Assembly (NCBI GenBank): GCA_027451745.1
Contig: DAIDIP010000001.1
Coordinates: forward strand, 124,001-188,000
Direction of reading: 5' to 3'
DNA length: 64,000 nt
From: Candidatus Melainabacteria bacterium
GTDB lineage: Bacteria > Cyanobacteriota > Vampirovibrionia > Obscuribacterales > Obscuribacteraceae
The stretch's first letter is position 1, and each line of letters starts with the position of its first letter. This document shows, piece after piece, positions 18,301 to 27,766 of this stretch. Made by a program: the position numbers and the translations under genes. The notes beneath the pieces were generated by a model. It was not told where the DNA came from, did not search any database, and was given only the letters and a program-made list of their open reading frames with translations.

Positions 18301-18515
18301 AAAAAATGCTGTTCGTAAAACGTGACTAGATAGCCTTCCATTTGTGAAGGGTCCATGCCACCATAAGGCTGTATTACTGTGACCCGTGGAAGATCGATAG
18401 TAGGAAAAATGTCTACCTTCATTCGGGTTATTGCTAGTACTGCAAACAGAACGGTAGCAACAACTGCCACGATGATTGTGACAGGCCTTCCCATTGCTAA
18501 TCTAATTAACCACAT
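15333..18515 (-). CDS. RND inner-membrane efflux pump (AcrB/HAE superfamily)
   Basis: A 1,060-residue, apparently complete RND transporter. TM1 follows MWLIRLAMGRPVTIIVAVVA; the periplasmic pore and docking domains precede the TM2-6 block (LSGLLMEGGIGALLTGGVVL). TM4 has VGILVDEATVTIENI, where the proton-relay Asp is kept and the second acidic residue is Glu. The second half repeats the layout and ends with the TM10-12 block MGAIMAVGVGVANSILVV and GGDRTTPLGRAVIGG. It belongs with the adaptor and the TolC-type gene as a tripartite pump. Substrate class (drug, solvent or metal) cannot be fixed from sequence alone. Confidence 0.94.
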   Translation of the reverse strand: MWLIRLAMGRPVTIIVAVVATVLFAVLAITRMKVDIFPTIDLPRVTVIQPYGGMDPSQMEGYLVTFYEQHFFYISGVDHVSSRSIQSAAVMDVYFQPGSDMSDAMAQVVAQVERSRAYMPPGTVTPFILRYDVGSVPVGYLVFSSPTRSLGEIQDLVYARVRPVVSTTPGVSTPPPFGGNQRSIVISVDARKLSEYHLSIEDIVKAINNGNVIMPSGIVRTGDIQRIASTNSVVDNIQNLGKIPLEKVSGPEVVYLRDIASFEDTTDILTGYALVNGRRTIYMAISKQASASTVSVVEGIKKNISYMQSLLPEDIKVSFEFDQSIYVTEALSGLLMEGGIGALLTGGVVLLFLGDLRSSLIVVLNIPFALLAAVVGLWIGGQTINLMTLSGLSLAVGILVDEATVTIENIHSHLGQGRPLLGSIYDASLEVVIPRLLAMLSVVSVFMPSFFMVGPTKSLFVPLSLAVGLAMFASYILSGTFVPVMAGWLLKAHSSNDPGKHSTNSNQHSPHQEKGIMAKVRAKYQRVLISLFSVRFVVFAVFILACLISFLIYPNLGREIFPAGNPKGFQLRLKAPVGTRFEKTEIITKSVLKTIGDDVGPDNVEVSISYVGSQPPSYANSNAYMWTSGPQEAVMLVSFKDEAKVQIKPLEERLRDEFAKKYPDCNFTFEAGDIVNKVMNFGASTPIEVDVDGPEYDKITDYSYKLLATLAHLKSLRDVGIVQPLDYPTLNIAIDRVRAGQLGVSVRDIGHAVVASTYSSRFVTPVYWRDSKSGLSYQVQVQVPQGDLDSVETVGSIPVKTGNYAGPFLRDVADIGFGTMPGEFDHYNMRRTIAISANLASDDLGGAAKQAQAAIDKLGEVPRGVKVTIRGQYPTMNETFFALSLGVLFAIVAILLLLVSFFQSVRLALIIISVIPAILFGALLALFLTHTTLNVQSFMGAIMAVGVGVANSILVVVFAEERRALGISSKAAAITGAAARLRPVLMTSIAMIAGMIPMALGMSEGGDRTTPLGRAVIGGLLVSTNAVLLVLPIVYAMVQRKAPRKGVSLLPEDNTNEKTN

Positions 18516-18518
18516 ATC

Positions 18519-20185
18519 TTAATTACCTCTTTGAACACGATCTGCCTCCTGGAGCAAAGGTTTTAAGTCACCATGTACTGAGGCAACAAATAATAATGCT
18601 CGCCAGACACCTACTTTCGCGATTGCTTCCTGCACGCGGGATTGGGCAAGCGTTTCGGTCGCCTGAGCTACTTGTGCGACTGAGCCTAATCCAGTTTTAT
18701 ATCTAGCTTCAGCTTGCCGGGAAGCTACTTCAGCAGCATGTACCTGGATAGGCATATTCTCTGCCAAGGCAAGCGCTGCTTGAACTCTTGCGCGGGATTG
18801 AATATCTTCGGTGCGCAAATTTTGCAATACTAAATTGTAATCCTGTTGCTGCTGATATATACGCTCCATTTGCACTTTCTTTTCTTGGCGTAACCGGATG
18901 ATATCAAGAAAATTCCAATTGATAATCATGGCTAATTGATAGTTAGGAATAGTTGGTAATACGCCGCTAACATTTGCAGACTGTGTTTGCCCTGCCACGG
19001 TGGGGCTTAACCCAGAACCTCTTAAATTAAATCCTGCCAGAAAATGAAAAACTGGAGCATATTCCTTATCCAAAACTTTCTTCTGAGCTACAGCCGATTG
19101 TAATACCGCATTTGATGCCTTTAAGATTGGCACTTCTTCAAATACTGGTTGGCTTTTTTGAATATTTGCTGGTTCGGATTTTTCTGCAATGCCTCTTGGA
19201 TCAATATCGATCATTGTTCCACCTAGTCCTATAGAATTGGCAAGCGTGGCAAAAGTAAGATCGCGCGATAATCTTGCACGAATCAGATTATTACGAGCAT
19301 TAGCTAGCTGGGCTAAAGATAGAGATTCATCTGCTCCTGGCTTCAACGAAGCAGCTACTTGAGCATGCACTATATTATAAAATTGTTCGAACGAGGCAAC
19401 ATTCTGTTCGGCCGCTTTAATTTGTTCGACCGCGATAACGGCATCTAAATAAGCATTTGCACACGTTAACGCAACGTCCAACTGTGTAGAAGCATATCTA
19501 GAAGTTGCCTGCGATGCAAAGGTTTTAGCCAAATTAATTCGCGCTTTATGTAAACCAAAATCTAACGGTGCCCAGTCGATACTCAAACCACCTGAGGCAA
19601 AAAATATTGGCTCCAAAGAATTAGCAGTTGACGCTGGCCCAGAAACTGCGGGAAAAACCGGGCTACCAAAAAAGACTTGTGTTAACTTATTATGACTGGC
19701 TAAGATTTCTTGATATTGAAGTAGAGAGTCAGGCAAATATTCATTCAATTTTTGTACAGTTACATTTTTTTTGCTGCGCGAATTTCTGATTGTCCTTTCA
19801 GAATTTGAGGATAATTTTGTTGAGAATACTGAATTGCCCCACTGAGAGTAAATGGTTTATCGATTGCCACTTGTTGTATTTTCGGATGGAGAAATATTGG
19901 TGGCTGATAATCCGGGACTCCTGTAGGTTCAGGACTTTTAGAGTAAGAAGGGTTATTTTGTCGCCCAGCAACATCGCTTGGAAATAGTCGATCTGGATGA
20001 GCGAGGCTTTCCGGTGCGGACGGTTCGCCTAATCCGCTTAAGCCAGAACTTTCGGCAATTGCTGTGTTGTTTACGATGATGAGTGTGAAGAGTGCACAAA
20101 TAAATCGGGTAAAAAGTCTGGGTCTAAGCCATATTTTGATACCAGTAAATGCAATTCGAATATTGTTTGACGGAAACCTAATCAA
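18519..20185 (-). pseudogene. TolC-family outer-membrane channel split by a frameshift in an A8 tract
   Basis: Two adjacent open frames together make one TolC-type protein of about 555 residues. The first (19760-20185) has a signal peptide and ends FTLSGAIQYSQQNYP...SEIRAAKKM, then a stop. The second (18519-19748) continues with NEYLPDSLLQYQEIL and the rest of both TolC repeats. The shift lies in eight A on the minus strand (T8 at 19765-19772); one added A would give AAKKNVTVQKLNEYLPD, the expected join. It is the first gene of the efflux operon, four bases before the pump gene. Possible causes are a real mutation, transcriptional slippage or a sequencing error. Confidence 0.85.
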
Positions 20186-20583
20186 TCTACTAATAGTTCC
20201 ACTAATCAGCTACCAGACCTATGATATGCGCCAAAGAAAATGCAAGAAGCAATGGACGTATATCATCTTTAGTTTACAAATTGTCTATAGGCAATTGTGG
20301 AAAAAGTGTGTAATAGATTAGCCTTCGCAAATCGACGGACAACTGCTGTAAATGGCTATCTACCAGCTCAATAAAGACAGTGCGCTCCTTAACTAAATAG
20401 TGGTAAATGTATTATAAATTTATACAAATGCTAGAAAAGTTAAGCACATTGACACTATCCTGCCAAACTTCACTTATTATCTTCTTTGACAAGGACTAAC
20501 TCATAACAATATACTCTGATTTTAAATTCTATAATTAACGTGAAAAATAGCACGATGCATTTTCTAAAATTACTGGTGAACAT
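20186..20583. other. Divergent intergenic region of the efflux operon and the DUF202 gene
   Basis: About 400 bases separate the minus-strand efflux operon from the plus-strand DUF202 gene. I see a strong plus-strand promoter at 20486-20515 but no protein-coding segment. The operon's own promoter must also lie here, since no gene is upstream, but I cannot point to one. Confidence 0.5.
20486..20515 (+). promoter_or_regulatory. Sigma-70 type promoter for the DUF202 gene
   Basis: TTGACA at 20486-20491 and TATACT at 20510-20515 are separated by 18 bases. Transcription would start near 20522, about 60 bases before the ATG at 20584. The -35 box is perfect and the -10 box has one mismatch. Confidence 0.6.
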
Positions 20584-20964
20584 ATGGTGAATGAAGAACA
20601 TTCAAATGATGATGATAGGGTTCGTGATCATTTAGCCAACGAAAGAACATTTTTAGCCTGGCTAAGGACAGGGGTAGCGGCCATGGGATTAGGGATTGTA
20701 ATTGCTAAGCTACGCTATATTCTTGGTGCTAATTATCCGGCATCTGGCGGCATTGTTCATGCAGCAAATATCGGTATAATCTTTGCCTTAGTTGGGATAA
20801 GTACGATTATCTTTTCTGTATTTTTCTTTTTGCAAATCCGTAGTCAAATTCGGACTAGGACTTATGTTTCAAAAACTAAATGGGTTCTAGGATCGGCAAT
20901 TATAATGGTAGCGTTAGGATTAATAATACTCTGGTATCTTATTCAGCCGACTGCTGGGCGTTAA
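20584..20964 (+). CDS. DUF202 (YidH-type) membrane protein
   Basis: A 126-residue inner-membrane protein. Residues 13-40 carry DHLANERTFLAWLRTGVAAM, the diagnostic start of DUF202. Three membrane segments follow (about 25-45, 57-83, 100-119). Length is typical. The function of the family is unknown, though some members are linked to stress or metal transport. It is divergent from the efflux operon and directly precedes the regulator/kinase pair, so it may be part of the same response. The start has GGTGAACATATGG in front but a weak Shine-Dalgarno sequence. Confidence 0.88.
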   Translation: MVNEEHSNDDDRVRDHLANERTFLAWLRTGVAAMGLGIVIAKLRYILGANYPASGGIVHAANIGIIFALVGISTIIFSVFFFLQIRSQIRTRTYVSKTKWVLGSAIIMVALGLIILWYLIQPTAGR

Positions 20965-21048
20965 CATATTCGACCATCATTTTTGATTCACTCATGGGTA
21001 AGCATCAACCATTTATGAAAGTCACATATTCTATTATGAAGGATCGTC

Positions 21049-21728
21049 ATGGCTAAAATTTACTCGTCGAAGACGAATCGGGTTTATCAGGTGCTATTGA
21101 GACATGGCTTAGTGATGAATATCATATTGTTGAAATTGCTATTAACGGCAAAGAGGCCTTAGAAAAAATCGCTATTACTCAATATGATGTTATTTTGCTT
21201 GATTGGATGTTACCAGAGTTAAGCGGAATTGAAGTTTGTAAAAGCTACAGAGCACAAGGTGGATCAGCACCTGTTCTTATGCTAACAGCCAAGAAATCTT
21301 TACTTTCTAAAGAAATAGGATTGGACAGCGGAGCTGACGACTATCTCACCAAACCATTTCATCTGCGGGAGCTATCTGCACGCGTAAGAGCTTTATTGCG
21401 CAGACCGGCGGTTGCTCCTGCTCTGACTTTCAAAATTGCAGGTATTATTCTCGATCGTACTAAACTTACGGTGACACGAAACGACGAACTAATTCACTTA
21501 TTACCAAAAGAGTTCGCGCTGCTTGAACTACTTCTGCGCAATAGTGGCAAAACAATGACAACCGGTGATTTACTTGATCAGCTTTGGGGAACCGACACAA
21601 ATGTTACCGTAAACACACTACGTTCAAATGTTAAAACTCTTCGTAGAAAAATTGACGTGATCGATAAACCTTCTCTTATAACGACAGTACATGGTATTGG
21701 GTATCGAATTGAAGATTTTTCCTATTAG
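21049..21728 (+). pseudogene. OmpR-family response regulator with a frameshift at codon 5
   Basis: The open frame begins only at 21195, but the complete gene starts at ATG 21049 behind AAGGATCGTC. MAKI can be read, then one missing base near 21058-21062 shifts the frame; adding one T gives MAKILLVEDESG and an uninterrupted receiver with D52 in VILLDWMLP and the YLTKPF lysine, then a winged-helix domain ending HGIGYRIEDFSY. As written, full-length protein cannot be made. A short protein from an internal start would lack the first strand and the acidic pocket. The cause could be a real mutation or a homopolymer error, since the site is next to a run of T. It resembles the regulator at 740-1420. 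Confidence 0.8.
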
Positions 21729-22974
21729 TAACGTTAGATGGCGCATAGCGCTTTTGTTTGTAACGCTTTCCGGCGTGCTTTATATAGTTATTGCCGTCCT
21801 TACTGTGTTAGCCTTTCACTGGATTTTAGATTATTCAACCGATGGACAGCTTAATGTATTGGCGTCAGATTTGGGCCATGCAATTGAACTTAATAGTGGT
21901 GCGCCGCATTTTAGAGATTGGCTACGTGTGGTGAAAACGAAGCCAGCTAAATCATTAGCCTCTATTCAACTCTACAATCCGAATGGAAATTTGCTAGAGC
22001 ATTATGGACCTATTGGGCCTGCCAGTTTGATAAAAAACTCCAACCAAACCAAAGATTTTAGGTTAATAGTCAGTCCGTTAATCCATGATTCGCAAACGGT
22101 GGGATTTTTGCAAATAGCTTTGCCAACCGCATATAAAGATGAAGCCTTGCAGAAGCTAGAACTTATTATTGTTCTACTAGCACCGATTTGTCTGCTGGGT
22201 TTGGGAATAACTAGCTATTTGGTTTCCGATGTAGCCACCGCACCTATTCGTGAAAATCTCAATATGCTAAAGCAATTTATAGCAGATGCTTCGCATGAGT
22301 TAAATACGCCACTAAGCATTTTTCAAGCACGAACGGATGTTCTTGAAAAGAAACTTAAGCGCTCCAATTTAGATGTTGAAGACATCCATATCATGAATTC
22401 AGCTACGGAGAGGATGGCAAAAATTGTAAACGATCTTATGCTCTTAGCCGAAATAGAAGGTAGTCCTCAAGGTTCTGTCGACGAAATATTCCAGGTCAAT
22501 GATAGTATCGAACAAATCATCTCAGGGTTTCAATCCAAATTTGATGAGAAGGGAATTCTGCTGCAAAAGGAGACTTGTTTGCCGGTCTCGGTATATGTTT
22601 CTGAGGAATTTTTTCATAATATTATTTCTAACCTTGTAGAAAATGCTTGGCGCTATACCGAGCCCGGCGGAGCCGTCAGCATTTCGGTGAATTGTGATAG
22701 ACAGTATGCCAAAATCCAAGTAAAAGATACCGGAATTGGTATTTCTGCGGAAAATCTGCCATTTATATTCGATCGCTTTTATCGCGTAGACAAGTCTCGT
22801 AGTAGAGCCTCCGGTGGATCTGGACTTGGTCTTTCTATCGTAAAAGCACTTATCGATTCACAAAAAGGCTATGTTAATGTTCACAGTAAGCTTGGTGAAG
22901 GTAGCATTTTCACTGTATTTTTGCGACTTAGCCCCCCAATTTCGATTACACAGCAACGATCCTGGAAAAAATGA
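21709..22974 (+). CDS. Sensor histidine kinase of the efflux cargo
   Basis: A kinase of about 421 residues. I favour TTG 21709 (then KIFPISNVRWRIALLF), which overlaps the regulator end by 20 bases; an ATG at 21691 in the same frame is possible. Membrane helix 1 covers IALLFVTLSGVLYIVIAVLT, a short periplasmic domain follows, and helix 2 covers LELIIVLLAPICLLGLGITS. The H-box ADASHELNTPL puts the His near residue 196; the N-box (NLVENAWRYTEPGG), G1 (DTGIGIS) and G2 (GSGLGLSIV) are intact. It looks like a paralogue of the kinase at 1410-2663. It would act on the frameshifted regulator beside it. Confidence 0.9.
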   Translation: MKIFPISNVRWRIALLFVTLSGVLYIVIAVLTVLAFHWILDYSTDGQLNVLASDLGHAIELNSGAPHFRDWLRVVKTKPAKSLASIQLYNPNGNLLEHYGPIGPASLIKNSNQTKDFRLIVSPLIHDSQTVGFLQIALPTAYKDEALQKLELIIVLLAPICLLGLGITSYLVSDVATAPIRENLNMLKQFIADASHELNTPLSIFQARTDVLEKKLKRSNLDVEDIHIMNSATERMAKIVNDLMLLAEIEGSPQGSVDEIFQVNDSIEQIISGFQSKFDEKGILLQKETCLPVSVYVSEEFFHNIISNLVENAWRYTEPGGAVSISVNCDRQYAKIQVKDTGIGISAENLPFIFDRFYRVDKSRSRASGGSGLGLSIVKALIDSQKGYVNVHSKLGEGSIFTVFLRLSPPISITQQRSWKK

Positions 22975-23200
22975 CCCACAACGTACATGACAACATTTTG
23001 AAGCTAGGAAAACAGTCACATAAACGAACATTTTTGCCACTAATATGCACTGGGTTTTTAGTACCACAAGACCGGACTGTCTGCAAACGTCAAAGCACGT
23101 CTTGGAATCAAAGTCTTGAAACAGAAGAGAGTGGTTGAGTTTTAAGATCTCAAGATACTTATGGGTCAAAATGGATCGAATCGTGGCCGAATACTATATA

Positions 23201-24898
23201 CTATCTACCTCGTGTTTCTTGACTTGAGTCGTATTTCGATTGCTTATTGTTTTCTATAGTTTCTTTGAGCCCTTTCCGACTGAGTTCTTTTACCATTACA
23301 TGACGTTGCCGATCTTTTTCTAATACTGGATCAGCAAAGCGAATGGACAGCCCCTCAAAGGCAGATAGTCTTGCTACGTGGAGCTTGAATTCATCCGAAC
23401 CTTCTACTATCACTGCTTTGCCGTGAAACCGCTCATCTGCCAGGGATAAGGCTAATAATGTGGCTGCTTCTGTTACTTGCGGTACGCTGATTGCAGTTGC
23501 CTCATCAGAAACGACACCACCATCCTGCGCCCGATAAATAACTTTGCCGTTTCGCAGAACGGTCGGTCTGAAGTGAGTCTTTATAATATCCCGCGCTTCT
23601 TCAAAACTTTCAATTGTCAACAATGTTTCGGAAATTTCTTTTCTATATGTTTTGCGTCTTCTGAGAATCCGCAATGCTTCGCTATCACCTTCTTCAGCAC
23701 GGCTGGCAAGAAACTCATCCCAGGTCTGCGTTGGCAATTCTTCTCGAATAGTCAACTTTTGTTCCCGCTCATACTGTTTCAACTGCACAAAATCTTTTTT
23801 CATTTCCTGAGAAAGCTCATGATATGCAGCTCTTTTTGTTCTTTTATCCATCACTATGTTCGATCTCACAGAGGCTCGCCTTTGACGGTACCAATTTTTT
23901 AGGTTAGCGCGCTTTTCGTTGTGTTCAGAGCGCAGTTCGGTTAATGCTTTTGTTCGCGCCTGGCAATTTATCTCTCGACCCTTTTTGAACTCTACATAAA
24001 GGGCACTCATTCCTGGCGGCTTTCCTAAACCAAGCTGATATTGCTTGTGAATTTTCTTTTTGTCTTGAGGCGACTGATATTCCCCAAAACGATCAGTCAA
24101 CGATTTGAAAGATAGTTTTCTATCTAAAGAACTGGCTTTAATTCCAACTTTGCCATCCAGTGTGGCAATTGCCAAACCAGCACCTCTAGGCTTAATTTCG
24201 GCACCATATGCACCGAACAAATCATGAACGTCTTGCCAGTGCTGAGCTTTTTGCAGCACTTCTTTCAGTTGGTCGCCGATGTTCTCATGCAGCCAACGCA
24301 AAAATGATTCTTCCTGCTGATGTACTTCCATCTCGCCAACTTTGGCAAAATGCTTTCCTTGTCCAATCCGGTTATCCTGGTACAGCCCGTGCTTGATCTC
24401 AAGCTCCTTCGCCAAATTATCCAACTTGTAATATGGATAATACGGCTCAATGCAATGGAAAGTTGTAGGATGGATTTTGTTAATTGCAATGTGTAAGTGA
24501 AAATGATCTGTATTCTGGTGCACAGCACTTATACGCTGATGATCTGAGAAACCTAAACCGGCACAAATAGTATCCTCTATATCTGCTGCTTGTTCGCGCG
24601 TCAAACTTTCCCAATGTGGTACCGAAACAACGAGATGGTATGTCTTGTCTGACTTCGTTCGTTTGTTTGCTGATTGTGTCGCCAGGACTTCCGCAATTGC
24701 AATTGCCGGTGTCTCTGATTGACAGTTGGAGATGCGATACCAGGCAACTTTCTCACCATCTCCCTTCACATCCATAACGTATTCGGCGGTGTGGGTAAAT
24801 AAGATAGGGCTGTTATGCTTGGCATTCAAAATATAACGCCCAAGCCGATCAAAACCGGATCGTTCACTTGTCTTGCGCTTGATTACTTTGATAATCAC
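23201..24898 (-). CDS. traI: MOBP relaxase of the RP4 TraI type, with LPD7-like C-terminal domain
   Basis: The 565-residue nickase that would cut oriT and lead the strand into the recipient. Motif I FDRLGRYIL has the catalytic Tyr22, the same position as in RP4 TraI. Motif III, VHQNTDHFHLHIAIN (residues 126-140), has the metal-binding His residues. A helical middle region (about 300-400) links to a domain with GKVIYRAQDGGVVSDEAT and LADERFHGKAVIVEGSDEF, which matches the LPD7 domain of mobile-element proteins. It overlaps traJ by four bases. RP4 TraI is longer, 732 residues, so the C-terminus differs. It reads toward the cargo, not away from oriT as in RP4. Confidence 0.9.
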   Translation of the reverse strand: MIIKVIKRKTSERSGFDRLGRYILNAKHNSPILFTHTAEYVMDVKGDGEKVAWYRISNCQSETPAIAIAEVLATQSANKRTKSDKTYHLVVSVPHWESLTREQAADIEDTICAGLGFSDHQRISAVHQNTDHFHLHIAINKIHPTTFHCIEPYYPYYKLDNLAKELEIKHGLYQDNRIGQGKHFAKVGEMEVHQQEESFLRWLHENIGDQLKEVLQKAQHWQDVHDLFGAYGAEIKPRGAGLAIATLDGKVGIKASSLDRKLSFKSLTDRFGEYQSPQDKKKIHKQYQLGLGKPPGMSALYVEFKKGREINCQARTKALTELRSEHNEKRANLKNWYRQRRASVRSNIVMDKRTKRAAYHELSQEMKKDFVQLKQYEREQKLTIREELPTQTWDEFLASRAEEGDSEALRILRRRKTYRKEISETLLTIESFEEARDIIKTHFRPTVLRNGKVIYRAQDGGVVSDEATAISVPQVTEAATLLALSLADERFHGKAVIVEGSDEFKLHVARLSAFEGLSIRFADPVLEKDRQRHVMVKELSRKGLKETIENNKQSKYDSSQETRGR

Positions 24899-25245
24899 AG
24901 ATTACTGGACTGTTCTATTACCAATTTTGCAATGACCATCTGCAAGTCTTCAATCTTATGCAGAAGTGCGCGCACATTGTTGATAGGAGCGCCCTCACCT
25001 TTCTTTTCAGATAACCAGAGCTTTAATAACCCGCCTAAGCGCCCTTGATCAGCATGTAATTTTGCAAGCTCTGCTATCGCTTCTCTATCAAAGGTACTTT
25101 TGGGTTCATAGCCATTCCCAAGACTTCGTAAAAACTCGGAATTCGATAGCCTAGTATTTTCTGCATTCACTTTGATCCTAGCTAATTCATGGTCATTGCA
25201 CCAGACCTCAATACGATTTTTTCGTGGACGGGTTCCTCGCGTCAT
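24895..25245 (-). CDS. traJ: TraJ-like relaxosome accessory protein (MobC/RHH type)
   Basis: A 116-residue protein. The N-terminal ribbon-helix-helix-like part is RIEVWCNDHELARIKVNAEN with SNSEFLRSLGNGYEP; the downstream ADQGRLGGLLKLWLSEKK is almost the sequence context of RP4 TraJ (GRLGGLLKLWL). TraJ binds the inverted repeat beside nic and brings in TraI. The likely target here is the inverted repeat at 9364-9385, some 15 kb away on this DNA. The gene overlaps traI by four bases. The ribosome site AGGGGGAAAA lies before the ATG. In RP4 it would be adjacent to oriT; here it is not. Confidence 0.88.
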   Translation of the reverse strand: MTRGTRPRKNRIEVWCNDHELARIKVNAENTRLSNSEFLRSLGNGYEPKSTFDREAIAELAKLHADQGRLGGLLKLWLSEKKGEGAPINNVRALLHKIEDLQMVIAKLVIEQSSNL

Positions 25246-25299
25246 GACTTAATTTTCCCCCTATGACATAAAACAGCTAAAGAGAACCTTTCACTTCAA

Positions 25300-27558
25300 T
25301 TACAAACTATTCACGCTTGCCGATTGGACAATTCCTTTTTCGAGTTCAGGACGATTGACCAATTGTTTCTCTGTTTTCTGATTCTGAATTTCGGCATTAG
25401 AGGCTAAGCTTGCCGCCATGACTTTTCGTTCAATGTTTTTTAGACCAACGCCTAATTCAAATTTCAGTTCGTCTGGTCCTTTAAGCTTTGCAATATCGTT
25501 CCAGTCACTTCCAGAAGCACCTGGTTCAAATTCAGGCAGCAAAACGTGTCCTCCGACAATCAAAGCAGCTTGTTCCGCTTTTTGCCGACCGACATTTTTA
25601 TCTATTGGTTTGCTGTGATCATTATCGCCAGCTAGGATGATCGTTTTCTCTTGATATTTCTCTCTGTAAGCTTGCGCAACCGTGGGAAGATTACCGGCAT
25701 TGAAGGCGACAACAACCGGCAGTCCGGTTGCCTCGTGCAGAGTTGCTGCTGTAGCATATCCTTCTGCTATTAGCATTTTATTGGACGATCCAATGGTTCC
25801 AAGCACATGATGTCCACCTAGCATCCGTCCACCACGAGGGAAAATTTTTCGCCCGCTATTATCAATGGATTGAGCGCCAAGCAGGTTTCCGTCAATGTCC
25901 TGAATGGGAACTAGTAGTTGTCCTTTTCCACTCCATTGTTGAGGCTTCTCGTTTGTCTTACTCCCAGTTAATTCAATTGGGCCAACTGTGTTTATTTTTA
26001 GGCCATACGCCTGAACACCTTTAGCTTTCAAATAGGGGTGCGTCTGCGCTGATTCGCAGTCTGCCAGAAGCTTTGCCACTGCGTCGGCAGTTTGCTTATT
26101 GACGCTATCTCGCTCTTTTTCTCTTGCTGATTTTCGATCCAGATTTTGTACTTCTAGTGTTACTATTTCTTTTGTGCTGATCGTGTTTTCCCGGCTAGTC
26201 GACTTCCATGTTTTTTCATAGCCGGTCTTATAATTGTGGATGTAACCGGCAGGGTGGCCATCGAGATAGCCAACATAAGCCCCGGATTTTTTCGCTCCGC
26301 TATCACCCTCGACCGGAACCCGATATAAGTTGCCGTCCATCTTTGGCATTTCATTTAAAATTAGCCCGGCAGCTCTAAGCGCTTCTGAAAATTCCACTTC
26401 TGGATTTTGTTTCAACTCAATATGCAACGGTTGTTTTGGTCCCATCCATTTTTTCAATGGTTCCAGTGCAATGCCTTCCGGTACATACCATGATTTTTCA
26501 ATGGGGTCCCATTTAGCACCTAATTTTTCAGCAGAATCTTTTTCTACATACGGCACTTCAAGATAAGTTTGTTGAGGATTGGTTCTTAGAGCCATATCAG
26601 TAGCAGAAGCCATAACAGGCATAAGAACTTGTTCGGTAATCTTTTGTTCTTCTATTTTTTCTTGGAGCATTTCTCGTCCATGGATATATTTCGTGATCCT
26701 TTCTGCGTCGGCAGTAGCCCGGAAAATCTCGCGTGGGTCTTCCTGCAATATCTTTATCCATGAAGCGATGTAGGCAACATGCTGTTCTGGATCATGACCG
26801 ATACCGAGCTGTTCACCGAGCATCAAAGAAGCGATTTCTGCACGCAATTCTTCTTTTGCGTATCCTTCTGAACCAAAAGGGTGTGCCAGATCACGATTTA
26901 AACGATTATGATGACCCGTCCAGTGCCCGAGCTCGTGCAAAGCCGTGGCGTAGAAACTATCCATTGAAGTGAATTGCGCGCGTTGCGGCAATGTGATGAT
27001 ATCAGTTGACGGACTATAGAAAGCTCGATTGCTTGGCTGATAATTGATATTAGCCAGAGAGTCATTTAGAATGGCTTCCGCCTGCTGATGTCGTTCCCAT
27101 TCTGGAAGAACTGGCTGCTGCTCCATTTCCGGCAGTCCTAATATCTGGCTGGCATTGAATACGGTGGCAGACCAAACTCTCGGCTTCTGCAAACGAACAG
27201 ATTGTCTTAACGCTTTACCGGAGTCGTCCGTCAAAGGTCTACCGTTTTCATCCACAGCATTAACGTCTTCAGTCCATTTCCAATATTGAATTTGAGTACC
27301 TTTTTCTCCGCGTTTAACCTGAGCATCAAGATTACCGGCCTGCTTGTATGTTAACCAGCGATTGTCAGAATACCCACGATCTTCCGTGACGCACATAAGC
27401 CAGACGGCATTCATGCCGTGATAGTCGTTTCCGGTGGTAGGGTTAAATGGCATAAAGCGCTCTCCTGCCTTCCAGGGTTTTATCCAAGGAGCAGTCCCCT
27501 TTTCCAGTTGACGGATAATAGAGTTTGCAACAGTTTCAACGTATTCATTAGAAGCCAT
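25300..27558 (-). CDS. traC: TraC-like DNA primase with ArdC N-terminus (ArdC-DUF5710-Toprim)
   Basis: A 752-residue multi-domain protein. Residues 1-300 are an ArdC/antirestriction module: [27 protein letters not shown] and a metallopeptidase motif HELGH (208-212). A DUF5710-like piece follows ([20 protein letters not shown], about 335-365), then a region with [18 protein letters not shown] and a Toprim-type primase end ([28 protein letters not shown]). RP4 TraC is a primase carried into the recipient to prime the complementary strand; ArdC-type domains protect incoming single-stranded DNA. Both jobs would suit early establishment. The upstream 63-residue gene overlaps its start by 11 bases. 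Domain calls are from motifs seen here. Confidence 0.85.
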   Translation of the reverse strand: MASNEYVETVANSIIRQLEKGTAPWIKPWKAGERFMPFNPTTGNDYHGMNAVWLMCVTEDRGYSDNRWLTYKQAGNLDAQVKRGEKGTQIQYWKWTEDVNAVDENGRPLTDDSGKALRQSVRLQKPRVWSATVFNASQILGLPEMEQQPVLPEWERHQQAEAILNDSLANINYQPSNRAFYSPSTDIITLPQRAQFTSMDSFYATALHELGHWTGHHNRLNRDLAHPFGSEGYAKEELRAEIASLMLGEQLGIGHDPEQHVAYIASWIKILQEDPREIFRATADAERITKYIHGREMLQEKIEEQKITEQVLMPVMASATDMALRTNPQQTYLEVPYVEKDSAEKLGAKWDPIEKSWYVPEGIALEPLKKWMGPKQPLHIELKQNPEVEFSEALRAAGLILNEMPKMDGNLYRVPVEGDSGAKKSGAYVGYLDGHPAGYIHNYKTGYEKTWKSTSRENTISTKEIVTLEVQNLDRKSAREKERDSVNKQTADAVAKLLADCESAQTHPYLKAKGVQAYGLKINTVGPIELTGSKTNEKPQQWSGKGQLLVPIQDIDGNLLGAQSIDNSGRKIFPRGGRMLGGHHVLGTIGSSNKMLIAEGYATAATLHEATGLPVVVAFNAGNLPTVAQAYREKYQEKTIILAGDNDHSKPIDKNVGRQKAEQAALIVGGHVLLPEFEPGASGSDWNDIAKLKGPDELKFELGVGLKNIERKVMAASLASNAEIQNQKTEKQLVNRPELEKGIVQSASVNSL

Positions 27559-27739
27559 TGTTATCCTCCTTTATGTCGGTTACGTCGATGTTTGCTTCCC
27601 AAGCATCGTCCTCGGAAAGCGCGGACTCTTCAAAGGCACCTAACGATTCTGCTTCATCAGGATCTAGCTCAATTTGAACACCGGGTATCTGAAAATTTTC
27701 AGTATCTAGACTTATTACTGGATCAAACTTAGGCCCCAT
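27548..27739 (-). CDS. Small acidic protein of the transfer operon, unknown
   Basis: A 63-residue strongly acidic protein (many Asp and Glu, e.g. [15 protein letters not shown]) with no recognised domain. The ATG at 27739 follows AAGGAGGAATT, an excellent ribosome site, and the 3' end overlaps traC by 11 bases, so it is translated with the primase. RP4 has a small traD gene next to traC in a comparable place, but I cannot claim homology. Confidence 0.7.
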   Translation of the reverse strand: MGPKFDPVISLDTENFQIPGVQIELDPDEAESLGAFEESALSEDDAWEANIDVTDIKEDNNGF

Positions 27740-27766
27740 AATTCCTCCTTTTTCACTGGTGTGAAA

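Noticed and set aside
22858-23169. 103-residue minus-strand frame
   Set aside because: It mostly overlaps the 3' end of the intact kinase gene and has no ribosome site or family pattern.
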